Shown: piece by piece, positions 42,678 to 52,425 of the stretch
Position numbering within the stretch: the first letter of the stretch is position 1
How the letters are laid out: each line of letters begins with the position of its first letter
Assembly: GCF_000427665.1 (NCBI RefSeq)
Contig: NZ_KE386572.1
Span: forward strand, 1,574,196-1,638,195
Direction: 5' to 3'
Length of the DNA stretch: 64,000 nt
DNA from: Geminicoccus roseus DSM 18922
GTDB lineage: Bacteria > Pseudomonadota > Alphaproteobacteria > Geminicoccales > Geminicoccaceae
Translations under genes and position numbers: made by a program
Notes under the pieces: model-generated
What the model saw: the letters and a program-made list of their open reading frames with translations, nothing else
What the model was told of the DNA's origin: nothing
Database searches by the model: none

Positions 42678-43589
42678 TCAGCCCGCTTCGGCATCCGGTC
42701 CGGCCGTCCCAGGAGGAGCAACCGGAATGACGTCGACCTCGACCTCGACGAGATGGGCACCCCCGCCGAAGATGATGCCGTTGATCGGGCTGACGTCGCC
42801 GAAGTCGCGGCCGAACGCCAAGGTGACATGTTCCACGTCGGGGATCAGGTCGTTGGTCGGGTCGAGATCGACCCAGCCATAGGGCGGCGCCCAGACCTGC
42901 ACCCAGGCATGCGACGCGTCCGAGCCTACCAGCCGCTCCTTGCCTGGCGGCGCGTAGGTGCGCAGGTAGCCGCTGACATAGCGGGCGGGGATCCGGTGGC
43001 TGCGCAGGGCCGCCAGCATCAGGTGGGCGAAGTCCTGGCAGACTCCGCGGCGCAGCGCGAAACATTCCTCGACCGACGTCCCGACCGAGGTCGCCGACGG
43101 ATCATAGGCGAATTGGGCATGAATCCGGTGGTTCAGGTCCAGGGCCGCCGCCAGGACCGGGCGATCGGGATCCAGCACCTCGCCAGCCCAGACATGCAGT
43201 TCGTCCGGACAGCGTATCGACGGTGAATCAAACAGGAACTGCCGTATGTCGAGGAGGTCGGCGGCTTCCGGCTGGCCCGAGGTGCTGCCGAGCCGGCCGA
43301 TCCGCACGCTGCGCTCCGGGACGATCTTGCCGCGCGAGCGAAGCTCCACCCGGCTGTGCGCGGTGACCACGAAGGCGGCATGCTCCCGCTCCAGGGTCAC
43401 GATGCTGGTCGTATTGCCGAAGAAATCCACGGCATCGCGGACCAGGGTCGGGACCGGGTCGATGGTCAGCCGGAACTGGTGAACCTCCTGCCGCTCGGTC
43501 ACGCGCGGCGCGAGGTGAAGCAGGTGGTGCGCGATCGAGACCGGCTGCCCGTAGGCATAGCTGGTCCGATGGACGACCTCGAGGATCAC
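42678..43589 (-). CDS. Transglutaminase-like peptidase/ligase-family protein
   Basis: 303 residues from a GTG overlapping the upstream stop (GTGA). An N-terminal beta domain (LEVVHRTSYAYGQPVSIAHHLLHLAPR) is followed by the papain-like transglutaminase core with catalytic Cys in RRGVCQDFAHLM, His in SDASHAWVQVW and Asp in WVDLDPTND. Bacterial members with this layout occur with CP-ATP-grasp and alpha-E proteins; they are predicted to make or cut peptide bonds. Last gene of the four-gene cluster. Confidence 0.9.
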   Translation of the reverse strand: MILEVVHRTSYAYGQPVSIAHHLLHLAPRVTERQEVHQFRLTIDPVPTLVRDAVDFFGNTTSIVTLEREHAAFVVTAHSRVELRSRGKIVPERSVRIGRLGSTSGQPEAADLLDIRQFLFDSPSIRCPDELHVWAGEVLDPDRPVLAAALDLNHRIHAQFAYDPSATSVGTSVEECFALRRGVCQDFAHLMLAALRSHRIPARYVSGYLRTYAPPGKERLVGSDASHAWVQVWAPPYGWVDLDPTNDLIPDVEHVTLAFGRDFGDVSPINGIIFGGGAHLVEVEVDVIPVAPPGTAGPDAEAG

Positions 43590-46186
43590 GACACTTGGTT
43601 CCGGCTGCGGGCCGTCAGGGTCAGCACGTGCTCCGTATGGGCAAAATAGGTCCGGCCGATCAGGTCGGAGAGGTCCGGCAGGCTGTGCTCCAGGCTCTCC
43701 AGCAGGAGATCGAGCGCCGGCAGAGGCTCGTCGCCGGTGGCGAGCAGGGCGATCTCCGCGATCCGCACGTCGGTGGCCATCTTCAGCGCCAGCCTGCGGT
43801 CGGGACCCCGGTGCGCCGTCTCGTCGGCCTTGGGCAACCGCTCGACATGGGCGGCGACCCGTTCGAGCTGCCAGGCAATCGAGCGGGGATTGGTCTCGTC
43901 CAGGAGCAGCAGGTCCAGGACCGGCAGGAGGAGCGGCCGGGTCAAATAGCGCGACCGGTAGGTCATCGAGCTGTCGCCCAGCTCCAGGAGGAGTGGCAGG
44001 ACGCCGGTGGTGCCGATGTCGTGGTTGCCCACCACCAGCCCGCGCAGGAGGTCCACCAGGTTGATGGCCCGCTCGATCCGCCGGCCCATCTCGATGAACC
44101 GCCAGGCATAGTTGCGCGTCATGTTCTCCGCTTCGGTACCCGCGAAGGCGGTGAGCTGGCGCAGCCCGACATCGAGCAGTTCGGTGGTCTGCCACTCGAT
44201 CACCCGGCCGGGGCGGGTCCGCCAGGCCCGGTCCTGGTGCAGGGCCGACAGGAGCCGCCAGGCGTCATGGCTGATCTGGTCGCGCACCAGGGTCGCGGTG
44301 CGGTGCACTTCGGCCAGGGTCTCGCGCAGCCCGTGGCGGTGCCCGGGATCGAAGATCGAGGCCGCAAGCCCCGCATCCACCTGATCCTCGTCCATGACCG
44401 GCGAGGGGTGGAAGCGCGCGACGGCGCCGCGGTTCTCCAGGACCTTGAGGAGCCGGCCCAGGACCGCGGGGTCGCTGCCCGGCCGGGTGTCGTCGATCCG
44501 GCGCACCAGCACGGCGCGCAGGGACCGGATCAGGGATTCGGAGCGCTCCGCGTAGCGGCCGAGCCAGAACAGGTTGTCGGCGGTCCGGCTGAGCAGGTCG
44601 CGGCCGGTGCGGCGCAGATGGGTCGCGTTCAGGCTGGGCTGCAGGATGCTGCCCTGGGCCACGTCCGCCTTGTCGGTGAGCACCCAGAGATCGCCCGCGC
44701 CGAACCCGTTGGGGAGCCCCACCGTCTCGGAGCCGCCGGCAAAGCGCAGCAGCGCGCCCGGCAGCACCCGCCAGGTCCCGTCCGCGCCCAGGCTCGCATA
44801 CACCCGCATCGCAAAATGGCGGGGCTGCAGGCGGGGCTGGCCCGGGTCGTCGCCGGCCAGCGCTTCGGCGAAGGCGGGAATGGTGGCGAGCGGGACCGGC
44901 GCCAGGGCCATGTAGCGGTGGCCATGCCGCTCCAGGCGCGTGCGCAGCTCGTCGAGCTGCCGGTCGCTGAGCTTGGCGGGATCGATGCTCGCCGCCGCAT
45001 CGCCCGGGTCGTTGCGCGCAGTGGCGACCTCGACCCGCCACCGATCCGGCTCGGCGAACAGCCGGTCGCGCGCCGCCGGATCGCCCAGCCACATCGCCGG
45101 GGCGTCCTGGATCAGCAGGTCGGCCCCGGTCAGCCGGCGGGTCAGCTCGTTCATGAACGGCGCCAGGACCCTGTTCTGGACCAGCCCGCTGCCCAGCCGG
45201 TTGACGACCTGCACCCCGCCGCTGCGCACCGCCCGGACCAGGCCGGCGATGCCCAGGCCATGGGAGCCCGGCACTTCGAGCGGGTCGCAGGCGAAGCCGT
45301 CGATCTGGCGCAGGAGCAGGTCGACCCGCTGCAGCCCGTCCAGCGTCTTCAGGAACAGGCGCTCGTCGCGCACCGTCAGGTCCGCCGTCTGGGCCAGGGT
45401 GTAGCCGAGATAGCGAGCAAGATAGGCGTGGCCGAAATAGGCGGGATGATCCGGCTCGTGGGCGAGCATGACGATCCGGCCGTCCTCCTTGCCGGTCGCG
45501 GCCACCAGGTCGTCGCGCAGGTGCTGGAAGTATCCCACCAGGCGCTGGGTCTCGCAGCGTCTGAACAGGTCGGCGAAGCCGTGCGTCATGGCCACGCGGT
45601 TGGCCAACGCATAGCCCAGGCCCGATGGAGCCTCGGCCTGGTCGGCCAGGACGACCCAGCGCCCCGTCGCGTCGCGGGCGAGGTCCACCGCATAGCTGCT
45701 CAGGGGCGGCCCCGGCAGCTCCGGCCCTCCGGCCATGGCGTGGACGAAGCGCCCGCCGCCCAGGATCAGGTCGGGCGGAACATGGCCTTGCCGGATCAGG
45801 CCGCGTTCACCGTAGAGATCAGCCAGCACCTGCGACATCACCCCGGCGCGCTGGCAGACCGCCGCCTCGATGAAGCGCCACTCGCTCTCGGCCAGCAGCA
45901 TCGGCAGGGTGTGCAGACGCCAGGCGAAGGCCCGGTCGTCGGGATCGGCATAGACGTTGAAGGCGGCGCCTTCGTCGCGGACCAGCTGGACGGCGCTCGC
46001 CCTGGAAGCCTCCCGTTCCTCGCTGTCCATCCCACCCATAATCCCGGCGAAGCGCTGCCAGGCGGGACGGACCTTCCCCTGCGGGTCCATGAACTCGTCG
46101 AACACGCCGGGCTTGGGCAGGTAGCACGCGAACAGGTCGTCGTGGCCCGAGGCCATGGCCGGCGGGGCCAGCCTGCCGGCGATCAT
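43586..46186 (-). CDS. Circularly permuted ATP-grasp fused to alpha-E domain
   Basis: About 866 residues from the ATG at 46186 (alternatives 46156 and 46309; the longest would overlap the GNAT gene). The first 490 residues are a circularly permuted ATP-grasp enzyme (QVLADLYGERGLIRQGHVPPDLILGG split over two pieces, DGFACDPLEVPGSHGLGIAGLV), which would form amide bonds using ATP. The last 330 are the alpha-E domain (SRTADNLFWLGRYAERSE, RFIEMGRRIERAINLVDLLRG). In many genomes these are separate genes; here they are fused. Confidence 0.9.
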   Translation of the reverse strand: MIAGRLAPPAMASGHDDLFACYLPKPGVFDEFMDPQGKVRPAWQRFAGIMGGMDSEEREASRASAVQLVRDEGAAFNVYADPDDRAFAWRLHTLPMLLAESEWRFIEAAVCQRAGVMSQVLADLYGERGLIRQGHVPPDLILGGGRFVHAMAGGPELPGPPLSSYAVDLARDATGRWVVLADQAEAPSGLGYALANRVAMTHGFADLFRRCETQRLVGYFQHLRDDLVAATGKEDGRIVMLAHEPDHPAYFGHAYLARYLGYTLAQTADLTVRDERLFLKTLDGLQRVDLLLRQIDGFACDPLEVPGSHGLGIAGLVRAVRSGGVQVVNRLGSGLVQNRVLAPFMNELTRRLTGADLLIQDAPAMWLGDPAARDRLFAEPDRWRVEVATARNDPGDAAASIDPAKLSDRQLDELRTRLERHGHRYMALAPVPLATIPAFAEALAGDDPGQPRLQPRHFAMRVYASLGADGTWRVLPGALLRFAGGSETVGLPNGFGAGDLWVLTDKADVAQGSILQPSLNATHLRRTGRDLLSRTADNLFWLGRYAERSESLIRSLRAVLVRRIDDTRPGSDPAVLGRLLKVLENRGAVARFHPSPVMDEDQVDAGLAASIFDPGHRHGLRETLAEVHRTATLVRDQISHDAWRLLSALHQDRAWRTRPGRVIEWQTTELLDVGLRQLTAFAGTEAENMTRNYAWRFIEMGRRIERAINLVDLLRGLVVGNHDIGTTGVLPLLLELGDSSMTYRSRYLTRPLLLPVLDLLLLDETNPRSIAWQLERVAAHVERLPKADETAHRGPDRRLALKMATDVRIAEIALLATGDEPLPALDLLLESLEHSLPDLSDLIGRTYFAHTEHVLTLTARSRNQVS

Positions 46187-46286
46187 CGGGCGGTCCCGCT
46201 GTTCTTCTGCCTGCACGGCGAAACCACCATTCCTTGCTTCGATCTGCGCCGGGCGCCGCCCGATCGGGGGGCAGCTGCCCGCTTCG

Positions 46287-46811
46287 TCATGAAGGATCGC
46301 GATCTGCACCCGGCCCGAGTGCCTTCTGCATGATCACCACGTCAAGCCAGCGATCGAACTTCCACCCCGACGCCTTCAGCACGCCGGCATGCTCGAAGCC
46401 TAAGGACGCATGAACCCCGATCGACCCGGCATTGGCCGAATCTCCGATCAGCGCCAGGGCCTGGCGGATTCCGGCCGCCTCGCAGCGGGTCAGCAGCTCC
46501 TGGAGCAGCGCACGGCCGAGGCCACGTCCATGCTGGTCCGGCGCCACATAGATCGAGGTTTCCGCCGCAAACCGGTAGGCCAGGCGCGGCCGGAACCAGT
46601 TGGCGTAGGCATAGCCCAGGATCCGGCCCTGCGCATCGACCGCGACCAGCCAGGGGAGCCCCCGGCCTACCACCTCGGCATGCCGACGGACGATCTCCGC
46701 CAGGTCCGGCGCGTCCAGCTCGAAGCTGCCGGTACCGGTGGCCACCCAATGGGCATAGATCGCCTGGCAGGCATCCAGGTCGGCGGAGGTGGCGTCGCTG
46801 ATCGTGTACAT
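46287..46811 (-). CDS. GNAT N-acetyltransferase (phosphinothricin acetyltransferase-like)
   Basis: 174 residues. ISDATSADLDACQAIYAHWV, LVAVDAQGRILGYAYANWFRPRLAYRFAAETSIYV (in two pieces) and HGRGLGRALLQELLTRCE with the acetyl-CoA loop RGLGRA, then SIGVHASLGFEHAGVLKASGWKFD are strongly like Pat/Bar-type acetyltransferases, which acetylate phosphinothricin, methionine sulfoximine or other amino-acid analogues. It stands between the two largest genes of the peptide-ligase cluster, in the same direction, so it may acetylate an amino-group of the cluster's product. Confidence 0.92.
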   Translation of the reverse strand: MYTISDATSADLDACQAIYAHWVATGTGSFELDAPDLAEIVRRHAEVVGRGLPWLVAVDAQGRILGYAYANWFRPRLAYRFAAETSIYVAPDQHGRGLGRALLQELLTRCEAAGIRQALALIGDSANAGSIGVHASLGFEHAGVLKASGWKFDRWLDVVIMQKALGPGADRDPS

Positions 46812-46819
46812 CGTCGGTC

Positions 46820-49800
46820 TCAGAGGCGGCGCAGGTCGAGGGTCAGCGGGAACTCCGGATGGGGGCCCGGGACCTGCGGGGTGAAGCTGCCCTGGCTGTG
46901 ACCGATCCGCTCGAACCGGGCAAGCCGGCGGGCCTCCGCTTCATAGGAATTGACCGGGAACGTCTCATAGTTGCGCCCGGCCGGGTGGGCGACGTGATAG
47001 GTGCAGCCGCCGAGCGAGCGGCCGGTCCACTGGTCGAACAGATCGAAGGTGAGGGGCGCGTGCACCCCGATCGTCGGATGCAGGCAGGCCGCCGGCTGCC
47101 ATGCCCTGAAGCGCACGCCGGCCACCAGCTCCCCATGGGTGCCGGTGAAGGTCATGGGCAGGGCCATGCGATTGCAGGTCACCAGGTGCCGGCCAGGCGT
47201 CGCCCCCTGGATCATGACCTGCAGGCGTTCCAGCGAGCTGTCGACATAGCGCACCGTCCCGCCGATCGCCCCTTCCTCGCCCATGACGTGCCAGGGCTCC
47301 AGGGCCTGGCGCAGCTCGAACCGGACATCCTCGAACTGGGCGTCGCCGCAGGTCGGGAAGCGGAACTCCAGGTGGGGGGCGAACCACTCGTCCTTCAGGT
47401 CGAAGCCATGGGCGCGCAGATCGGCCAGGACGTGGGCGAAGTCCTTCTGCAGGAAAGCCGGCAGCATGAAGCGGTCATGCAGCGAGGTGCCCCAGCGCAC
47501 CAGGCTGCCCTGCCAGGGCGTCTCCCAGAAGCGACAGATCAGGGCGCGCAGCAGGAGCTGCTGGGCAAGGCTCATGCGCGGATGGGGCGGCATCTCGAAG
47601 GCGCGGAACTCGACCAGGCCCAGCCGCCCGGTCGGCCCGTCCGGCGAGTAGAGCTTGTCGATGCAGATCTCGGCGCGGTGGGTGTTGCCGGAGACGTCGA
47701 TCAGGAGGTTGCGGAAGATCCGGTCCACCAGCCAGGGCGGGATCTCGCCATGGCCCGGGCGCGGCACCTGGGCCAGCGCGATCTCCATCTCGTAGAGGCT
47801 GTCGTTGCGGGCCTCGTCGATCCGGGGCGCCTGGCTGGTCGGCCCGATGAACAGGCCGCTGAACAGGAACGACAGCGACGGGTGGTTCTGCCAGCAGCCG
47901 ATCAGGCTGGCCAGCAGGTCCGGGCGGCGTAGGAACGGGCTGTCGGCCGGGGCAGCCCCGCCGACCACGATGTGGTTGCCGCCGCCGGTTCCGGTGTGGC
48001 GGCCGTCGATCATGAACTTGTCGGTGCCGAGCCGGCTCTGGCGCGCGTCCTCGTAGACACCCTCGGTGATCGCGACCGCTTCCTGCCAGGACGAGGCCGG
48101 ATGGACGTTCACCTCGATCACGCCGGGGTCGGGCGTGACCTTGATCACGCCGATCCGCGGGTCATAGGCGGGCGTGTAGCCCTCCATGACGATCGGCTGG
48201 CCGAGTTCCTGCGCGGTGTGCTCCAGGGCAGCGACCAGCTCGACATACTCCACCGCCGAGGGGGTCGGCGGCATGAACACGTGCAGGGCGCCGTCGCGTG
48301 GCTCGATCGCGAGGGCGGTGCGGACCGGATGGCCGGGTGAAGGCCGTTCCTTCCGCTCCGGGGTCGGACGCCGCTGCAGGCGTTCTTGCATCCGTGCGTC
48401 GACGCTGGGCAAGGCGGCGTGGGCGGCGAACGGATCGGCCGGGATGTAGTAGGGGTAGTCGACGGCGGGGATCCAGGGCAGCGCCTGGAGCGGCAGGCGC
48501 AGGCCCAGCGGCGAATCGCCGGGGATCAGGAACATCTTGTCCCGCCGCAACGACCAGCGCTCGCTCTCCCAGCGCCCGAAATTGCGGCTGTTCCAGGGCT
48601 GCAGCGGCAGGACATAGCCGACCGGCGTGTTCAGGCCGCGATCGAACACCCGGGCGACCCTGGCCCGTTCCTCCGGATCAGCCAGCCGGTTGTTCTCGAC
48701 TGAGACATTCTCCGGAAGCGACGCCTCCTTGAGAAGGTAGACGGCCGGATCCTCGTAGGCGGGAAGGACATAGTCGCTCTCCAGGCCCAGATGGTCGCAC
48801 AGGCGGTGGATGAAGCGCTCCGCATCCTTTGCCCCGGCGGAACCACGGGTGCCGGCATCGGCGATCAGGTCTGGGTCGTGCCAGAGTTCCTCGCCGTCCT
48901 TGCGCCAGTAGAGGCCCAGGGCCCAGCGGGGCAGTTGCTCGCCGGGATACCACTTGCCCTGGCCGAAATGGAGCAGCCCGCCGGGGGCGAACCGGTCGCG
49001 CAGGCGGCGGATCAGGTTCTCCGCCAGGACCCGCTTGGTCGGGCCCACCGCGGCCGTGTTCCATTCCGCCGCCTCCATGTCGTCGATCGACACGAAGGTC
49101 GGCTCGCCGCCGGTGGTCAGGCGCACGTCGCCCGCGACGAGCCGGTCGTCGACCCGGCGGCCCTCGTCCAGGATCGCCTGCCACTGCTCGTCGCTGTAGG
49201 GCTTGGTGACGCGCGGCGTTTCGCGGATCCGGGTCACCTTCATCTCGAAGCCGAAATCGACCTCGGCCGGTTCCACCCCGCCGCTGATGGGCGCCGCGCT
49301 CTGCGGCTCGGCGGTGGCGGCCAGCGGGATGTGGCCCTCGCCCGTCAGCAGGCCCGAGGTCGGGTCGAGCCCGATCCAGCCTGCTCCCGGCACGAACACC
49401 TCGCACCAGGCATGCAGGTCGGTGAAGTCCACCTCCGTGCCGGAAGGGCCGTCGAGCGCCTTCACGTCGGGGGCAAGCTGGATCAGGTAGCCGGAGACGA
49501 ACCGGGCGGCCAGGCCCAGATGGCGCATGATCTGGACCAGCAGCCAGGAGCTGTCGCGGCACGACCCGGTGCGGCGTTCGAGGGATTCCTCCGGGGTCTG
49601 GATGCCCGGCTCCAGGCGGATCACATAGCCGATCGCCTGCTGGAGGCGCCGGTTCAGGTCGACGATGAAGTTGATGGTGTTGGTCGTGTCCCGGGAAATG
49701 TCCGCCAGGAAGGCGGCGAGCAGCGGACCGGGCTGCTCGACCTCCAGATAGGGCAGAAGCTCCTTCTTCAGCTCCGGGACATAGGCAAAGGGCCAGTCCT

Positions 49801-50098
49801 GGGCACCGTCCTCGACGAAGAACTCGAACGGATTGAACACCGCCATTTCGGCGACGAGGTCGACCTCGACGATGAAATGATCGGTCTTGCGCGGGAATAC
49901 GAACCGGGCCTGCCAGTTGCCGAACGGGTCCTGCTGCCAGTTGATGAAATGTTCCTTGGGCTGGACCTTCAGCGAGTAGCCCAGGATCCGCCCTCGGGTG
50001 TGAGGCGCCGGCCGGAGCCGGACGAGCTGCGGGCCGAGCTCGACCAGGCGGTCGTACCGATAGCTGGTGCGGTGGTGCAGGGCGACATGGATCGCCAT
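46820..50098 (-). CDS. Large transglutaminase-family protein with DUF2126 region
   Basis: 1092 residues from the ATG at 50098. The first 300 residues are a transglutaminase unit: IHVALHHRTSYRYDRLVELGPQ, catalytic Cys in RRTGSCRDSSWLL, His in DLHAWCEVFVPG and Asp in WIGLDPTSG. The rest is the long DUF2126-type region, recognisable by LRTGGGNHIVVGG-like TGTGGGNHIVVGGAAPADSPF and by VEVNVHPASSW, resembling a glutamate-cysteine-ligase-type fold that would form amide bonds. First gene of the cluster with GNAT, CP-ATP-grasp/alpha-E and a second transglutaminase. Cytoplasmic; substrate unknown. Confidence 0.92.
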   Translation of the reverse strand: MAIHVALHHRTSYRYDRLVELGPQLVRLRPAPHTRGRILGYSLKVQPKEHFINWQQDPFGNWQARFVFPRKTDHFIVEVDLVAEMAVFNPFEFFVEDGAQDWPFAYVPELKKELLPYLEVEQPGPLLAAFLADISRDTTNTINFIVDLNRRLQQAIGYVIRLEPGIQTPEESLERRTGSCRDSSWLLVQIMRHLGLAARFVSGYLIQLAPDVKALDGPSGTEVDFTDLHAWCEVFVPGAGWIGLDPTSGLLTGEGHIPLAATAEPQSAAPISGGVEPAEVDFGFEMKVTRIRETPRVTKPYSDEQWQAILDEGRRVDDRLVAGDVRLTTGGEPTFVSIDDMEAAEWNTAAVGPTKRVLAENLIRRLRDRFAPGGLLHFGQGKWYPGEQLPRWALGLYWRKDGEELWHDPDLIADAGTRGSAGAKDAERFIHRLCDHLGLESDYVLPAYEDPAVYLLKEASLPENVSVENNRLADPEERARVARVFDRGLNTPVGYVLPLQPWNSRNFGRWESERWSLRRDKMFLIPGDSPLGLRLPLQALPWIPAVDYPYYIPADPFAAHAALPSVDARMQERLQRRPTPERKERPSPGHPVRTALAIEPRDGALHVFMPPTPSAVEYVELVAALEHTAQELGQPIVMEGYTPAYDPRIGVIKVTPDPGVIEVNVHPASSWQEAVAITEGVYEDARQSRLGTDKFMIDGRHTGTGGGNHIVVGGAAPADSPFLRRPDLLASLIGCWQNHPSLSFLFSGLFIGPTSQAPRIDEARNDSLYEMEIALAQVPRPGHGEIPPWLVDRIFRNLLIDVSGNTHRAEICIDKLYSPDGPTGRLGLVEFRAFEMPPHPRMSLAQQLLLRALICRFWETPWQGSLVRWGTSLHDRFMLPAFLQKDFAHVLADLRAHGFDLKDEWFAPHLEFRFPTCGDAQFEDVRFELRQALEPWHVMGEEGAIGGTVRYVDSSLERLQVMIQGATPGRHLVTCNRMALPMTFTGTHGELVAGVRFRAWQPAACLHPTIGVHAPLTFDLFDQWTGRSLGGCTYHVAHPAGRNYETFPVNSYEAEARRLARFERIGHSQGSFTPQVPGPHPEFPLTLDLRRL

Positions 50099-50522
50099 GG
50101 CAGTGCCTCTTCCCAAGAACCCGAACTGCATCGGCAGCAAGCCGCGTGCCGCCCTAGCATGTCGATGACCGGGTAGCGCGGGAAGAGCAGGCTTGCGCAG
50201 AAGGCAGGCAGTTTGGGGCGGTTTTGCCGTGAAGATGCGCAGGCCGCGCCCTGAGGGTCATGTGCCGGTCTGTCATCATCGCCGGGTAAAGAGGCTCCAC
50301 CTGGAACGATGCGAAGCGTTGAGGATTGAAGAACCAGTACGAGCGGCGCTTCCGCGAGGTCGGGGCCCCGGACCAAAAAGCGAGGCAGGCAGAGGCGGGA
50401 CCGCGGTTTCCACCTGGCGTGTCCGTATTTTCCGGTGACCTGGGCGATCGTGGGGGAGTGACGTCGGCGGCTTCTTGCGAACAAGATCACGAACCACGCA
50501 GCACGTCGGGATAGAATCCGCC
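50099..50522. other. Divergent intergenic region without a recognisable gene
   Basis: This 424-bp region lies between the large transglutaminase gene and a small stress-type membrane-protein gene, reading away from each other. No gene, strong hairpin or convincing promoter was identified. Confidence 0.5.
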
Positions 50523-50777
50523 ATGAGCATCATCTGGACCATCATCATCGGCTTCCTCGCGGGCGTCGTCGCCAAGTTCATCATGCCGGGGGACAACGAG
50601 CCGAGCGGCTTTATCCTCACCACCATCCTTGGCATCGTCGGCGCCTTCGTGGCGACCTTTCTCGGCCAGGCGATCGGCTGGTATAACGCCGGCGAGGGCG
50701 CCGGCTTCATCGGCGCCGTGGTCGGCGCGATCATCGTGCTGTTCGTCTACGGCATGATCGCCCGCAAGCGCGCCTGA
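50523..50777 (+). CDS. GlsB/YeaQ/YmgE-family small membrane protein
   Basis: 84 residues. WTIIIGFLAGVVAKFIMPG, GFILTTILGIVGAFVATFLG and GFIGAVVGAIIVLFVYGMI are the three membrane helices of the transglycosylase-associated (YeaQ) family, with the conserved small-residue packing. These proteins sit in the inner membrane and rise under stress; their action is unknown. Confidence 0.92.
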   Translation: MSIIWTIIIGFLAGVVAKFIMPGDNEPSGFILTTILGIVGAFVATFLGQAIGWYNAGEGAGFIGAVVGAIIVLFVYGMIARKRA

Positions 50778-50972
50778 TGCCGGCACCGGGTGGTGGCCTC
50801 CCGGCTGCCACCCGGCGCGGCGCCCTGCTTGTTACACGACCATCTTCCCGCTCACGGCCCGGGGCTGCTGATCAGGCGAGGGTGGCGATTTCGGCGCTCA
50901 CCAGGCTGGGCAAAGCTCGGCCGGAACCGTCTCTTCCGGGCCGGGCGGATGCTGAGGAGCTGGTTTCTTTTC

Positions 50973-51233
50973 TCACCGCAGGCGGTGGATGTCGTCCCCC
51001 TTGATCATCGCCTTGATCGGGCAGGATCCCTCGGCGCCGCGCCAGGCGAGGTAGGCTCCGGCGCCCAAGGCGATCAGGTTCAGGAGCGGGTTGGGGCGCG
51101 GCTTGGCCCCGGCGGCGGCCATGACCAGCCCGCCCAGGACATACATGCCCCTCTCGCTTGTGGACAGGTGACCGGCCGAGCCGGAGGAAAGCGACGTCGT
51201 GCTGTCGCGGCTGTAGCTGGGCGTGAACGTCAT
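50973..51233 (-). CDS. Small membrane protein of the DUF2892/YgaP type
   Basis: 86 residues from the ATG at 51233 with AAGGAGG before it. After a serine-rich N-terminus (TPSYSRDSTTSLSSG) come two membrane helices, ERGMYVLGGLVMAAAGA and NPLLNLIALGAGAYLAWRG, and then GSCPIKAMIKG with the single cysteine usual for DUF2892 proteins. Function unknown. Convergent with the YeaQ-like gene. Confidence 0.75.
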   Translation of the reverse strand: MTFTPSYSRDSTTSLSSGSAGHLSTSERGMYVLGGLVMAAAGAKPRPNPLLNLIALGAGAYLAWRGAEGSCPIKAMIKGDDIHRLR

Positions 51234-51401
51234 GGAGGCCTCCTTGGGCTGCTTCGGGAGCAACCGCAGATCGAAGCATGCGGTTCCTCGCTACCCTAAT
51301 CCGGCCGCAACCGATCCGGCAGGCGCTTGAGCGGAAAGGCTGGCCCCGCGGTGGTTCTGTTTCTAGGGTCCCGGCGCAGTCAGGACGAAAGGCGACAGGT
51401 G

Positions 51402-52418
51402 ATGATGCGGGCAGTGGTGTGCGAGACGCCGGGGGTGCTGCGGCTCGTGGAGAAGCCGGTGCCGACACCCGGCGAGGGCGAGGTTCTGGTACGGATCCGG
51501 CGCATGGGCGTATGCGGGACCGACCTGCACATCTTCGGCGGCAAGCATCCCTTCCTGGAATATCCCAGGATCATGGGCCACGAGCTGTCGGGTGAAATCG
51601 CGGCTGTCGGCGGCGGCACCTCGATCGCCGTGGGCACGCCTGTCTACATCATGCCCTACCTGACCTGCGGGACCTGCGTCGCCTGCCGCAAGGACAAGAG
51701 CAACTGCTGCACCTCGATGCAGGTCCTGGGCGTCCACTGCGATGGCGGGATGACCGACTACATCGTGCTGCCGGAGCGGGTGGTCTTTGCGGCCGACGGG
51801 ATCCCGCTGGACCAGGCAGCACTGATCGAGTTCCTGGCGATCGGCGCGCATGCGGCTCGGCGCAGCGAGTTCTCCGGTGGTGAGCGTACCCTGGTGGTGG
51901 GGGCGGGGCCGATCGGCCTGGGCTGCGCGATCTTTGCCCGGGCGCGGGGCGCGGAGGTGACGCTGGTGGACGGGTGGGAGGACCGGCTTGCCTTCGCCGC
52001 CGATCAGCTCGGCTTCAGGGAAGCGGAGCGTGCGGGGCCGGACCTGGTCGAGCGGGCGCGCCGGCGGACCGACGGCGACCTGTACGACCGGGTGATCGAC
52101 GCCACCGGCAATCCCAAGGCAATGGAGGGAAGCTTCGGCCTGGTGGCTCATGGCGGCTCTTTGATCTTTGCCGGAGTGGTGCGCACCGATCTGACCTTCT
52201 CCGACCCCGAGTTCCACAAGCGCGAGCTGACCCTCCATGCCAGCCGCAACGCGACCGGAACGGACTTTGCCGAAGTGCTAACCGCGATCCGCTCCGGAGC
52301 GGTGCAGGTCGAGAAGCTGATCACCCACCGGGCCCCGCTGGAGGAAGCGGTGGCACGGTTTGCAGAATGGACCACGCCCGAGGCGGGCGTAGTCAAGGCG
52401 ATGATCGAGTTCGCGTGA
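51402..52418 (+). CDS. Zinc-dependent alcohol/polyol dehydrogenase (sugar-acid type)
   Basis: 338 residues (ATGs at 51402 and 51405). MDR family: GVCGTDLHIFGGKHPF with the catalytic-zinc Cys, GHELSGEI with His-Glu, a structural-zinc set CGTCVACRKDKSNCC, and a Rossmann loop VVGAGPIGLG. Relatives oxidise L-idonate, D-galactonate, sorbitol or threonine. It is seven bases before a mannitol-dehydrogenase-type gene, so the pair likely interconverts sugar acids or polyols. Confidence 0.92.
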   Translation: MMRAVVCETPGVLRLVEKPVPTPGEGEVLVRIRRMGVCGTDLHIFGGKHPFLEYPRIMGHELSGEIAAVGGGTSIAVGTPVYIMPYLTCGTCVACRKDKSNCCTSMQVLGVHCDGGMTDYIVLPERVVFAADGIPLDQAALIEFLAIGAHAARRSEFSGGERTLVVGAGPIGLGCAIFARARGAEVTLVDGWEDRLAFAADQLGFREAERAGPDLVERARRRTDGDLYDRVIDATGNPKAMEGSFGLVAHGGSLIFAGVVRTDLTFSDPEFHKRELTLHASRNATGTDFAEVLTAIRSGAVQVEKLITHRAPLEEAVARFAEWTTPEAGVVKAMIEFA

Positions 52419-52425
52419 GGGCGTG

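Noticed and set aside
43595-46333. 912-codon open frame antisense to the ATP-grasp/alpha-E gene
   Set aside because: Composition is shadow-like and no motif was found; the minus-strand protein has clear family motifs.
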